Below, in pieces: positions 25,792 through 33,554 of a DNA stretch of 64,000 nt (position 1 is the stretch's first letter; the number at the start of each line of letters is the position of its first letter). The stretch comes from Marinifilum flexuosum. Lineage in GTDB: Bacteria > Bacteroidota > Bacteroidia > Bacteroidales > Marinifilaceae. Below the pieces are notes generated by a model. That model had not been told where the DNA came from. It searched no databases and worked only from the letters and a program-made list of their open reading frames with translations. The stretch spans positions 1-64,000 of the forward strand of contig NZ_RAPQ01000011.1 of the NCBI RefSeq assembly GCF_003610555.1, in the 5' to 3' direction. The position numbers and the translations under genes were made by a program.

Positions 25792-26940
25792 ATGAATTTC
25801 GAATTAAACGAAGAACATAATATCATAAGGAAAGCTGTTCGCGACTTTGCAGAGCGTGAAATTAAGCCATTGGCAAAAGAGCTTGATGAGAAGGAGGAAT
25901 TTTCTTTAGAATTAACGAAGAAAATGGGAGAGATGGGATTGTTTGGAATGTTTCTTCCGGAAAAATATGGTGGACAAGGTTCAGATTATCTTTCTTACAT
26001 CATTGCTGTTGAGGAAATAGCAAGAGTTGATGGATCTCATGCGGCAACATTGGCTGCTCATAATTCTTTGGGGATTGGACCATTGTATATGTTTGGAACG
26101 GAAGATCAGAAAATGAAGTATTTGCCATCTCTTTGTGGTGGCGAAGAGCTTTGGGCATTTGGGCTTACTGAGCCTGATGCTGGATCTGATTCGCGTGGAT
26201 CAAAAACTTTTGCAAAGGACAATGGAGCGAACTGGGAAATTAACGGTTCCAAGATATTTATTACCAATGGATCTACTTCCATGTGTTCTGGCGTAACGGT
26301 TCAGGCAGTTACAAGTATTAATGGAGATAAAAAGGAATTTTCAACCTTTATTGTAGAAAAAGATGCTCCTGGATGGTCGTCGAGAGCAATGCACGGAAAA
26401 TTGATGTGGAGAGCTTCGGATACTGCTGAAATGTTTTTTGACACCTGTTGTATTCCAAAGGGAAACATGCTTGGGGAACGTGGTATGGGATCAAAAATCA
26501 TGTTGAAAACATTGGATTCAGGAAGATTATCAATTGCTGCGATGGGATTGGGATTGGCTCAAGGTGCTTTTGAAATGGCTTTGCAATATTCAAAGGAGAG
26601 AAAGCAGTTTGGAAAACCAATTGGTAAATTTCAGGCTATCTCATTCAAACTAGCTGATATGGCTACCAAAATTGAATTGGCAAGGAATCTTTTATACAAG
26701 GCATGTTGGCTAAAAGACAATGGAAAACCTTTTGCCAAAGAGGCTGCAATGTCGAAATTGTACTGTTCCGAAATCGCCAAAGAAGTAGCCGATGAGGCAG
26801 TTCAAATTCATGGAGGATATGGATTAATGAAAGAATATCCGGTGGAACGCTTTTACAGAGATCAAAGATTGTTACAAATTGGGGAAGGAACTTCGGAAAT
26901 TCAACGATTGGTGATTTCTAGATACATTATGGATGAATAA
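25792..26940 (+). CDS. Acyl-CoA dehydrogenase of the leucine/branched-chain module
   Basis: 382 residues. FAD/substrate segments GLTEPDAGSDSRG and NGSKIFITNGS are typical. The catalytic base is Glu365 in IGEGTSEIQR, the canonical short-chain position. Isovaleryl-CoA dehydrogenases characteristically use a glutamate on another helix and have a small residue here, so the call as isovaleryl-CoA dehydrogenase rests on context (liuBCD just upstream), not on the active site. 2-Methylbutyryl- or isobutyryl-CoA are alternatives. Electrons would go to EtfAB. Confidence 0.9.
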   Translation: MNFELNEEHNIIRKAVRDFAEREIKPLAKELDEKEEFSLELTKKMGEMGLFGMFLPEKYGGQGSDYLSYIIAVEEIARVDGSHAATLAAHNSLGIGPLYMFGTEDQKMKYLPSLCGGEELWAFGLTEPDAGSDSRGSKTFAKDNGANWEINGSKIFITNGSTSMCSGVTVQAVTSINGDKKEFSTFIVEKDAPGWSSRAMHGKLMWRASDTAEMFFDTCCIPKGNMLGERGMGSKIMLKTLDSGRLSIAAMGLGLAQGAFEMALQYSKERKQFGKPIGKFQAISFKLADMATKIELARNLLYKACWLKDNGKPFAKEAAMSKLYCSEIAKEVADEAVQIHGGYGLMKEYPVERFYRDQRLLQIGEGTSEIQRLVISRYIMDE

Positions 26941-26961
26941 GGAGAATTGAATATATACAGG

Positions 26962-26990
26962 CTGCAAATTCCTAACCATTTGCAGTTTGT
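26962..26990 (+). terminator. Terminator-like hairpin before butyrate kinase
   Basis: CTGCAAAT and ATTTGCAG form a perfect 8-bp stem followed by TTTGTTT, 21 bases after the acyl-CoA dehydrogenase stop. Confidence 0.6.
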
Positions 26991-27011
26991 TTAACCCAAA
27001 ATACCAACAAT

Positions 27012-28088
27012 ATGAGTAGAGAACTAATTCTGGCATTGAATCCTAGAATGCAATTTACCCGAATTGCTGTATATAGGATGAATACAACTGTTTTTCTAAA
27101 AAAGATAAATCATAAACCTGAAGACTTTAATGGCTTCGATCGTTATGTAGATCAAGCTGCTTTGCGTGCAAAAATCATTCTGGATGAGTTAAAGAGCAAT
27201 GATATTAGAGTTGAGGACATAGCAGTTGTTATTGGGCGTGGTGGTTTGCTTAAACCAGTTAAATCTGGAGTTTATAAAGTAAACGATTCCATGGTAAAAG
27301 ATTTGGCAAATTGTGAATATGGCGATGATGTGGTGAATCTAGGTGGACTTTTGGCCAATACTATCGCATCTGAATTAACCAATGCTGATGCATTTATTGC
27401 GGATCCTGTAGTTGTTGACGAGCTTGAAGACATTGCGCGAATTACTGGTCGTCCTGAATTCAAGAAGAAATCTATTTTTCATGCACTAAACCAAAAAATT
27501 GCAGCGAGAAAATATGCGAAGAGTGTTTACAAGGAATATGAAGAAATGAATATTATTGTAGCACACTTGGGTGGTGGGATTAGTATTGGTGCTCACCGAA
27601 AAGGAAGAGTTATAGATGCCAATCAGGCTTATGATGGGGATGGTCCATTCTCACCAATTCGTAGTGGAAGTTTACCAATGGGAGATGTGATTAGAGAATG
27701 TTTCTCAGGCAAGTACACACAGGAAGAAATGCTGAACAGGCAAACTGGTAAAGGTGGGTTATATGCTCATTTCAATACCTATAGTGGTTATGATGTTTGT
27801 AAAAAGAGAGATGCTGGTGATGCCAAGGCAACAGAAGTTTTAGCTGCTATGGCATATCAGGTTTCTAAATCAATTGCCTCTATGTATGCAGTATTTGAAG
27901 GAGAAACTGTGGATGCTATTATCATTACTGGTGGAATGGCCAAAGATGAGCAGTTTGTAAAAGAAATAAAAACTCGCGTAGATAAAATTGCACCTGTTTC
28001 TATTCAGCCGGGAGCTGAGGTTCTAGGAGCGCTTTCCTATTATGGAAAAATGATACTCCGAAAAGAAACAGAGATACTTGAATATTAA
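27012..28088 (+). CDS. Butyrate kinase-family protein with altered phosphate loop
   Basis: 358 residues, normal length for butyrate/branched-chain fatty acid kinase (buk). Most of the acetokinase-fold core is intact: VIGRGGLLKPVKSGVY (R76), IADPVVVDE (D131), AHLGGGIS (H185), DGDGPFSPIRSGSLP (R217) and IITGGMAKDE. However the N-terminal loop, NPGSTSTK in ordinary butyrate kinases, reads NPRMQFTR (residues 10-17): both serines, the glycine and the lysine are changed. That loop contacts ATP phosphates, so activity or phosphoryl donor may differ. No phosphotransbutyrylase gene is adjacent. Terminator follows. Confidence 0.88.
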   Translation: MSRELILALNPRMQFTRIAVYRMNTTVFLKKINHKPEDFNGFDRYVDQAALRAKIILDELKSNDIRVEDIAVVIGRGGLLKPVKSGVYKVNDSMVKDLANCEYGDDVVNLGGLLANTIASELTNADAFIADPVVVDELEDIARITGRPEFKKKSIFHALNQKIAARKYAKSVYKEYEEMNIIVAHLGGGISIGAHRKGRVIDANQAYDGDGPFSPIRSGSLPMGDVIRECFSGKYTQEEMLNRQTGKGGLYAHFNTYSGYDVCKKRDAGDAKATEVLAAMAYQVSKSIASMYAVFEGETVDAIIITGGMAKDEQFVKEIKTRVDKIAPVSIQPGAEVLGALSYYGKMILRKETEILEY

Positions 28089-28090
28089 AC

Positions 28091-28118
28091 AAAAAAGCCG
28101 ACGAAAGTCGGCTTTTTT
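28091..28118 (+). terminator. Strong terminator ending the catabolic region
   Basis: AAAAAAGCCGAC-gaaa-GTCGGCTTTTTT: a 12-bp stem, half GC, with a GNRA-like tetraloop and T run. Confidence 0.92.
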
Positions 28119-28184
28119 AATGGTGATAAATTCCTCCATTTTCTACAGAATTATACAACTATAATGAACGATTTATTTGGTAAC

Positions 28185-28217
28185 GATAAAAATCGATTCA
28201 CACAAGATAAATATCGA
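28185..28217 (+). promoter_or_regulatory. Two Fnr-like boxes upstream of the hexaheme lipoprotein
   Basis: GATAAAAATCGA (28185-28196) and GATAAATATCGA (28206-28217) share the GAT-N4-ATC core of Crp/Fnr-type operators and are 21 bp apart centre to centre. A near-consensus -7 box TATTTTTA at 28238-28245 would put the second site about 40 bp and the first about 61 bp upstream of the start point, the usual activator positions. The second motif is identical to one at 36445-36456 next to the Crp/Fnr gene. Confidence 0.5.
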
Positions 28218-28330
28218 TTATAATAACCTGTTTCTCGTATTTTTAATGTAGTAAAACTCTTTATTCTGGGGTATAAATCTCGCTGAGCAATTATTGATAA
28301 GCTTTTTACATTGGTCTATATTTATTAGTG

Positions 28331-28349
28331 ATAAGAGTAGGGCTCTTAT
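28331..28349 (+). other. Leader hairpin before the hexaheme gene
   Basis: ATAAGAG-taggg-CTCTTAT: a perfect 7-bp stem in the presumed 5' leader, 47 bases before the start codon. No function assigned. The rest of 28246-28395 shows nothing further. Confidence 0.4.
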
Positions 28350-28395
28350 TCACTCTATCATAAACTAAAAAGTATTAACCTTATATTCTGGAATT

Positions 28396-29505
28396 ATGAA
28401 AAAAGCTCGTTTATTTTTTCAACTAATAGGAGTTGGAGTTTTAGCTATATCCTTATCAATAGCCAGTTGTACCAAAGAAGGGCCAATGGGACCTGCTGGA
28501 GCTGATGGAACTGACGGTAAAGATGGGGTAGATGGTAACTCAACATGTTTAGCTTGTCACGGTCAGGAAATCAAGACTACTATTGAAGCTCAATTTTCTC
28601 AATCTGTTCATGTAAGCGGATTAAACGCTGTGGATTATGCTGGAGGAAGATCTTATTGTGCAAGATGTCACTCACATCAGGGATATGTAGAATTTGCCGA
28701 AACAGGGGCTGTTTCAGGGAATATTACTAACCCAACGGCATGGGAATGTGCAACCTGTCATAGTTTGCATGAAACTATGGAAGCTGGTGATTATGCGCTA
28801 AGATTAAATGGAGCAGTAAACCTTCTTACTGATAATACTGTAGTTGTTGATGAAGGCAATAACAATACATGTCTAAACTGTCATCAGTCACGCAGGAATG
28901 GCGAGTACTATGACAAGTATACTGAGGCCCAAACCTTCACGAGAGAGTTTACAGAAGATGATATTGCAGTGTACCAAACTGCAGCATTTGGGCCAGCGGG
29001 TTCTGCCACATTAAATGCAACTTCAGATACATTAACTGTTGTGTTTGATGTACCAACAACTCACGTTTATATTAGTAGTACACATGCAGGACCACATCCT
29101 AGTTCTCAAGGGAATACCTGGATAGGTATTGGTGGTTACACTACTTCAGAAGGAACAATATTTTCGGGACATAGTGATGGTTGTGTGAAATGTCATATGG
29201 GCGAAGCTAGTGGACATACTTTCAAGCCTGAATTAGACAATTGTACGAGTTGTCATGGTGAAAAGAATGTTTATATGGATGCTATTGCTGGTCGAGTTGA
29301 GGCTATTGGTGAGGCATTAGAAGCTATTCATGCGATTCATAAAGAAGATGGAGAGTATCATCCAATGTACGCTTCCATAACAAGAGAACAATTTCAGGCA
29401 TTCTGGAATTTTATGATTCTTCTTGAAGATAGAAGTAATGGAGCTCACAATCCAACTTATACAGAAGCATTATTAGATCAGGCTGAAGCTTTATTAGGAT
29501 TATAA
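28396..29505 (+). CDS. Hexaheme c-type cytochrome lipoprotein with collagen-like segment
   Basis: 369 residues. A lipoprotein signal (lipobox SIASC, Cys25) is followed at once by Gly-X-Y repeats (GPMGPAGADGTDGKDGVDG), a flexible stalk often seen on Bacteroidota surface lipoproteins. Six CxxCH haem motifs follow: CLACH, CARCH, CATCH, CLNCH, CVKCH, CTSCH, with extra His residues that could be distal ligands. The last 80 residues are helical without haem. Expected at the outer membrane, perhaps on the cell surface, in electron transfer. Preceded by the two Fnr-like boxes and followed by a terminator, so monocistronic. Confidence 0.88.
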   Translation: MKKARLFFQLIGVGVLAISLSIASCTKEGPMGPAGADGTDGKDGVDGNSTCLACHGQEIKTTIEAQFSQSVHVSGLNAVDYAGGRSYCARCHSHQGYVEFAETGAVSGNITNPTAWECATCHSLHETMEAGDYALRLNGAVNLLTDNTVVVDEGNNNTCLNCHQSRRNGEYYDKYTEAQTFTREFTEDDIAVYQTAAFGPAGSATLNATSDTLTVVFDVPTTHVYISSTHAGPHPSSQGNTWIGIGGYTTSEGTIFSGHSDGCVKCHMGEASGHTFKPELDNCTSCHGEKNVYMDAIAGRVEAIGEALEAIHAIHKEDGEYHPMYASITREQFQAFWNFMILLEDRSNGAHNPTYTEALLDQAEALLGL

Positions 29506-29524
29506 CGGAAAAAAATAATTAAAA

Positions 29525-29557
29525 AAAAGCTTGTCTCCACACTGGGGACAAGCTTTT
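29525..29557. terminator. Bidirectional terminator between convergent genes
   Basis: AAAAGCTTGTC..CC / GG..GACAAGCTTTT stem with T runs on both strands, serving the hexaheme gene and the minus-strand HMA gene. Confidence 0.85.
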
Positions 29558-29577
29558 GTTTTATAATAGAAAAGGAA

Positions 29578-29892
29578 TTATCCTTTTACTTCTTCCACTT
29601 TGAATTTCAGTTTCTCAATTGCTTTCTTCAAGTTTTCCTTGCTTGTTTTATCAGCTTTATAAGAAATTGTAACTTTTTGTGCTTTAAAGTCAACATCTAA
29701 TTTCTTAACACCTTTTTCGAAAGGAATGTTTTTTTCAATCTTACCAGCACATCCCATACAATCCATTTCTACTTTAAAAACAACGGTTTCAACTTTTTTG
29801 TCGCTTTTATTCGCTGCGTAAGATAAAGTAGATGTAATTACAATGCTTAATACTAATAGAGTGCTTTTGAAAATTTTTGATAAATTCTTCAT
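29578..29892 (-). CDS. Exported heavy-metal-associated (HMA) domain protein
   Basis: 104 residues: a signal peptide (about 26 residues, ending SYAA) and one HMA ferredoxin-like domain with the metal motif MDCMGC (C45, C48). Such domains bind Cu(I) or similar ions. In the periplasm it would act as a metal-binding or hand-over protein. It is the last gene of a module with a TonB receptor and a Cys-rich protein, 39 bp downstream of the receptor gene. Confidence 0.88.
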   Translation of the reverse strand: MKNLSKIFKSTLLVLSIVITSTLSYAANKSDKKVETVVFKVEMDCMGCAGKIEKNIPFEKGVKKLDVDFKAQKVTISYKADKTSKENLKKAIEKLKFKVEEVKG

Positions 29893-29931
29893 TTGTTTAA
29901 TTTTTATTGGTTTAGATATGTTAGTGTTTGT

Positions 29932-32157
29932 TTATTCAATTGTTAATCGTAATCCTACATAGAACTTTCTTTCCTGGATTGGTCCCCATATCATCGAGGC
30001 ATCGAAATATTCTCCAAAAGGATCAGTTGCACCAATTATTGGATTCTTCTGAGTATAGTTTCCAAGGTTCTCAGCTCCAACATATATTTCCCAGATTTTA
30101 AATCTCTTTGTGACTTGAGCATTCATTATTGCATAAACAGGAGATTTTTCGCGTCTTTGGTATTGTTCCGGATTTGCCTTTGTTGAAGGAATTCTCATAT
30201 CACCATTAAACTGCGTTGTGAAATCGAACTGCCATTTATTAAAGTTTGTGGCATAGGATGTTGTAATCAATCCCTTAAATCGATTTACATATGGTACCTT
30301 TTGGAATTGGTTATTAATGTCAGCTTTAACATCAGAAAAACGAATTGCTGTTGTTACGTCAAACCTGTCAACAGGAGCAAATTTTAATTCAACCTGGTAG
30401 TTGTTTGCCCATGATTTGCCATCCAAATTATAGAATCTTACTTTGTCAACGCTATTGTCTAAATCGGTTATGATTTGATTATCAAATACAGTTCTATAGA
30501 AATCAGCCGAAAGGGTAAACCCTCTATCAAATAAATCAAAATACTGAGTTAAGCTTAAGCCAAAGTTCCATGCTTTTTCCTGTTTTAGATCTTCTGCAAT
30601 TTCCAAAGATCTGCTAGAGGCTAATAAAAAGCTGTTTTCAGCAATTGGATTTGAAGTTCTTCTACCACTACCAACAGCCAAACGTGCCGTAGTTTTAGGT
30701 GCAAATTGATATCTAAAATGCAAACGTGGGGTTACAAATCCACCGTAAATGTTGTGATCATCGTAACGTAATCCGGTCTGCAAAGTAATGTTATCATTAG
30801 GCAACCAGGTATATTCGATGTATGCACCTGCTACTTTCTCGGTTCTGTCTGTTCCCAGGTTATCTATGCTTAAATGATCTTTAAAATCATCGTACACATA
30901 GGATAAACCAGCAGTATATTTATGCTTTAAATTACCAATATAGGATTGAAACAAAAGATTAGCATAGAAGTACTTTTGTTCTGCATCGTAATTTCTTAAG
31001 CCATAAAATGAGTTTTGCTCATGTGATGCGAAGTTGGTGATTAAAGCAATACTTTTATCATCATCTTTGGGCATGATATAACCAAACTTTGCAAAAGCTT
31101 CGTATCTTCTGGTATCAATATTAATGCGATAAGCATTGTTTAAATCGTTGGGTTGATCCTTTTTAAATCCTTTTTGCCCACCAATTCTTTGTTCATCGAT
31201 AAATTTAGCACCGAACTGTACTTTGAAGAATTCACTGGCATCCCAGTTCCAGCGATTAATGAAATTGTATTGAGTAACCATTGGATCATCAAGAAACATG
31301 TCATGGTTGTGATCGATTTCTCTATCATTATCTTGTCCATGGGCTAAGATAGCAGTACTTAGTTTAGGTGATAATTTTGCAGAAGCTATCATGTTTACTT
31401 CTGCCATTCCCATACTGTTTGCAAAAGTATTTAAATAGAATTTTGGAGCAGTTTGCGGTCTTTGGTAATTGATATTAATTTGCCCGGTAATGGATTCATA
31501 ACCGTTAATTACCGAACCTACACCTTTCGAAACCTGTATGGACTCCATCCATGGTCCAGGAACATATACCATACCATAAACAGAAGCTAATCCTTTAAAG
31601 TTTGGATTCTTTTCTGTCATCATTTCGATATATTTTCCGGTTAAACCCAGAAGTTTAATCGATTTTGCACCTGTTGCTGCATCTGCATATGATACATCAA
31701 CAGAGGCATTGGTTTCGAAGCTTTCTGAAAGATTACAACATGCAGCTTTACAAAGTTCAGCTCCAGTTATATTTTGAGATTGAATAGGATTGTCTCTATC
31801 CAATATGGTGCCTAGTTTTCTTTCAGAAACGATAACTTCGTTCAGTTCAATGTTTGGGACTAGTTCAATTAACAATTCCTTATTTTTGTAATCTTCGATA
31901 CTGATTTCTTTGGTTTTATAACCAACGAATTGAACTACCAGTGTTTTGGAATCATTTATAACATCAATAGTGAAGTTACCATCCATATTGGCAGCCGTAC
32001 CAATACTTGTGTTTTTCCAAAATACTGATGCTCCTGCTAAAGGAACTGTATCTCCTGAATTTTGCTTTTCAACAATTTTACCCTTTATAACTGTACCATT
32101 TGCCATTGATATAAATGGTACAAATAAGAGCATGAGTGTTATTATTTTAATCTTCAT
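29932..32157 (-). CDS. TonB-dependent receptor, probable metal-related
   Basis: 741 residues. Signal peptide, then a carboxypeptidase-regulatory-like domain (about 23-105, GTVIKGKIVE..AGASVFWKNT), a plug domain and a 22-strand-type barrel ending in an aromatic-rich strand (RKFYVGLRLTIE). The plug starts with an unusual cysteine cluster, ELCKAACCNLSESFE (C136, C140, C141), which I recall as typical of the receptors that sit beside HMA proteins in Bacteroidota. Transport of copper or another chelated metal is inferred from that neighbourhood, not proven. A palindromic operator candidate lies 26-50 bp upstream. Confidence 0.88.
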   Translation of the reverse strand: MKIKIITLMLLFVPFISMANGTVIKGKIVEKQNSGDTVPLAGASVFWKNTSIGTAANMDGNFTIDVINDSKTLVVQFVGYKTKEISIEDYKNKELLIELVPNIELNEVIVSERKLGTILDRDNPIQSQNITGAELCKAACCNLSESFETNASVDVSYADAATGAKSIKLLGLTGKYIEMMTEKNPNFKGLASVYGMVYVPGPWMESIQVSKGVGSVINGYESITGQININYQRPQTAPKFYLNTFANSMGMAEVNMIASAKLSPKLSTAILAHGQDNDREIDHNHDMFLDDPMVTQYNFINRWNWDASEFFKVQFGAKFIDEQRIGGQKGFKKDQPNDLNNAYRINIDTRRYEAFAKFGYIMPKDDDKSIALITNFASHEQNSFYGLRNYDAEQKYFYANLLFQSYIGNLKHKYTAGLSYVYDDFKDHLSIDNLGTDRTEKVAGAYIEYTWLPNDNITLQTGLRYDDHNIYGGFVTPRLHFRYQFAPKTTARLAVGSGRRTSNPIAENSFLLASSRSLEIAEDLKQEKAWNFGLSLTQYFDLFDRGFTLSADFYRTVFDNQIITDLDNSVDKVRFYNLDGKSWANNYQVELKFAPVDRFDVTTAIRFSDVKADINNQFQKVPYVNRFKGLITTSYATNFNKWQFDFTTQFNGDMRIPSTKANPEQYQRREKSPVYAIMNAQVTKRFKIWEIYVGAENLGNYTQKNPIIGATDPFGEYFDASMIWGPIQERKFYVGLRLTIE

Positions 32158-32182
32158 GATAAAAATAAATTAATACTATCGT

Positions 32183-32207
32183 AGCTGAAATTGTATACAA
32201 TACAGCT
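32183..32207 (-). promoter_or_regulatory. Palindromic operator candidate before the TonB receptor
   Basis: A perfect 12-bp palindrome ATTGTATACAAT (32190-32201) is flanked by AGCTG on one side and CAGCT on the other, offset by one base. Position just upstream of the start codon suits a repressor or metal sensor; no regulator gene is nearby. Confidence 0.45.
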
Positions 32208-32251
32208 TGATCTATTTTGTAAGTTTTGAATTTTTTGCACGCGAAATGCTA

Positions 32252-32280
32252 CACAATGATAGCAAGTGTATCATTATGTG
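32252..32280 (-). terminator. Stem-loop after the Cys-rich gene
   Basis: CACATAATGATA / TATCATTGTG stem around a 7-nt loop on the minus strand, no strong T run. May separate the Cys-rich gene from the receptor. Confidence 0.4.
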
Positions 32281-32303
32281 ATTTTAATATGGTAATTGTG
32301 AAA

Positions 32304-32756
32304 TCAACACAGGAAAGTGCACAACTTGCTCCTGTCAACTTGTAAATAGTCATCAGGATAATCATCAATATAACCACACTTGGTAATGGTAGCGATTGAA
32401 TCAGAAATTGTGCATAAAGTATTTGTGAAAAGAAGCAAAGTTTCAATAGCAATAGGAGCTTTGCTTGTTTCAACTAATGTAGTATTAGGATCTGTTTTAA
32501 GATAAACCAGATTGTAATCACAACAAAGAACAGGGCTACATTCTGAAATTTCAGAATGATGTTTTTTATTATGATTATGCTCGCTACAACAGCAATTGCA
32601 GTCTACGTGGTTAATACAATCAGTATCTACAGTGAAATGAATTTTTGAATGCTCGCAAGAAAAACAACTGTGCTTAATAAAGTGCACACCACAAAATCCT
32701 GTTAGGTAAAATCCTAATAGAATCAATGTGATTATATTTCGAAACATTTTTTTCAT
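32304..32756 (-). CDS. Cysteine/histidine-rich exported small protein
   Basis: 150 residues. An N-terminal hydrophobic segment (signal or anchor) is followed by HFIKHSCFSCEHSKIHF, then CINHVDCNCCCSEHNHNKKHH, a dense Cys/His cluster, and it ends KLCTFLC. The layout recalls the small 'HYC/CC' proteins encoded next to HMA proteins and TonB receptors in Bacteroidota. Metal binding (copper or zinc) is likely from composition. It is the first gene of the minus-strand metal module. Confidence 0.75.
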   Translation of the reverse strand: MKKMFRNIITLILLGFYLTGFCGVHFIKHSCFSCEHSKIHFTVDTDCINHVDCNCCCSEHNHNKKHHSEISECSPVLCCDYNLVYLKTDPNTTLVETSKAPIAIETLLLFTNTLCTISDSIATITKCGYIDDYPDDYLQVDRSKLCTFLC

Positions 32757-32884
32757 TTTCTGGACGTAAAAATAGATACTTTTTTTTAATCCTTTACGAT
32801 AATAAGACAGTTAAAGATTGAAAATGGGTGAAAAGAAAGTGAGAAAATTTGTTAAAATACTGTTAAAGAATTAATACACAGCAA

Positions 32885-32914
32885 AAAAAACAGACATATT
32901 TTTTTGTGTCTGTT
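32885..32914 (-). terminator. Terminator of the cytochrome set
   Basis: AACAGACA / TGTCTGTT stem; on the minus strand it is followed by eight T. It lies 24 bases past the cytochrome b stop and separates the cytochrome set from the metal module. Confidence 0.85.
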
Positions 32915-32937
32915 TGAATATTATATGTTTTAAGTTG

Positions 32938-33552
32938 TTAATGCCAACCGGTTAACATGCTTTTGAAATTACTTATTATAGAACTTCCAATTGTACAAAC
33001 ATAAATGTGAATGAATAAAAACAATGATAAAATAAATCCTATAACAACATGTAATAAGGCAGTTACCAATAATCCGCTAACTCCAAATAATTGAGGAATA
33101 ATAATTTCTGGGAATAACATTGCTATACCGCTTGCGATGATTATTGGAAAGCCAATATACATGGCTGTTGAGTATATAAATCGCTGCAAAGGATTAAATT
33201 TATTTTCTAATGAAATTGGGAATGGAGGAGCTTGTTTTTTAAACATTCCAAATAAATAAAACACAGATTGATCATATAATCTTTTAAACAATCCTTTCGT
33301 TTTCATTTTGTATTGTTTTCCATTCGAAGTAAATAAGTTTCCAAAAATAAATAGGAGGTAGTTAATACTTAATGCAATTCCACAAATGTTATGCAATTGA
33401 ACCGATAATTCGAATGATATGAGTAGTGGATTTTCTGGATTAGAGTACTGCATACTAATTCCGGTAAGCAATAGTACAATAAAAAGCACAGCATTTAACC
33501 AATGCCAAATTCTAATCCATAAAGGATACAAGTATAGTTTTTCGTTTGCCAT
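32938..33552 (-). CDS. Membrane diheme cytochrome b subunit
   Basis: 204 residues with four membrane helices. Histidines H17 (IWHW), H54 (LHNICG), H168 (LLHVV) and H182 (IHIYV) are at positions expected for two b haems in the cytochrome b561/hydrogenase-thiosulfate reductase b family. It would oxidise menaquinol and pass electrons to the periplasm. The start codon lies 2 bases downstream of the stop of the heptaheme gene, so the two are co-translated and probably form one complex. Confidence 0.85.
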   Translation of the reverse strand: MANEKLYLYPLWIRIWHWLNAVLFIVLLLTGISMQYSNPENPLLISFELSVQLHNICGIALSINYLLFIFGNLFTSNGKQYKMKTKGLFKRLYDQSVFYLFGMFKKQAPPFPISLENKFNPLQRFIYSTAMYIGFPIIIASGIAMLFPEIIIPQLFGVSGLLVTALLHVVIGFILSLFLFIHIYVCTIGSSIISNFKSMLTGWH

Positions 33553-33554
33553 AG

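Noticed and set aside
29932-32157. SusC-type glycan receptor
   Set aside because: No SusD partner gene, shorter than typical SusC proteins, and neighbours are metal-binding proteins.
32249-32473. 74-codon minus-strand ORF
   Set aside because: Overlaps the Cys-rich gene in another frame and extends through a hairpin; no start context.
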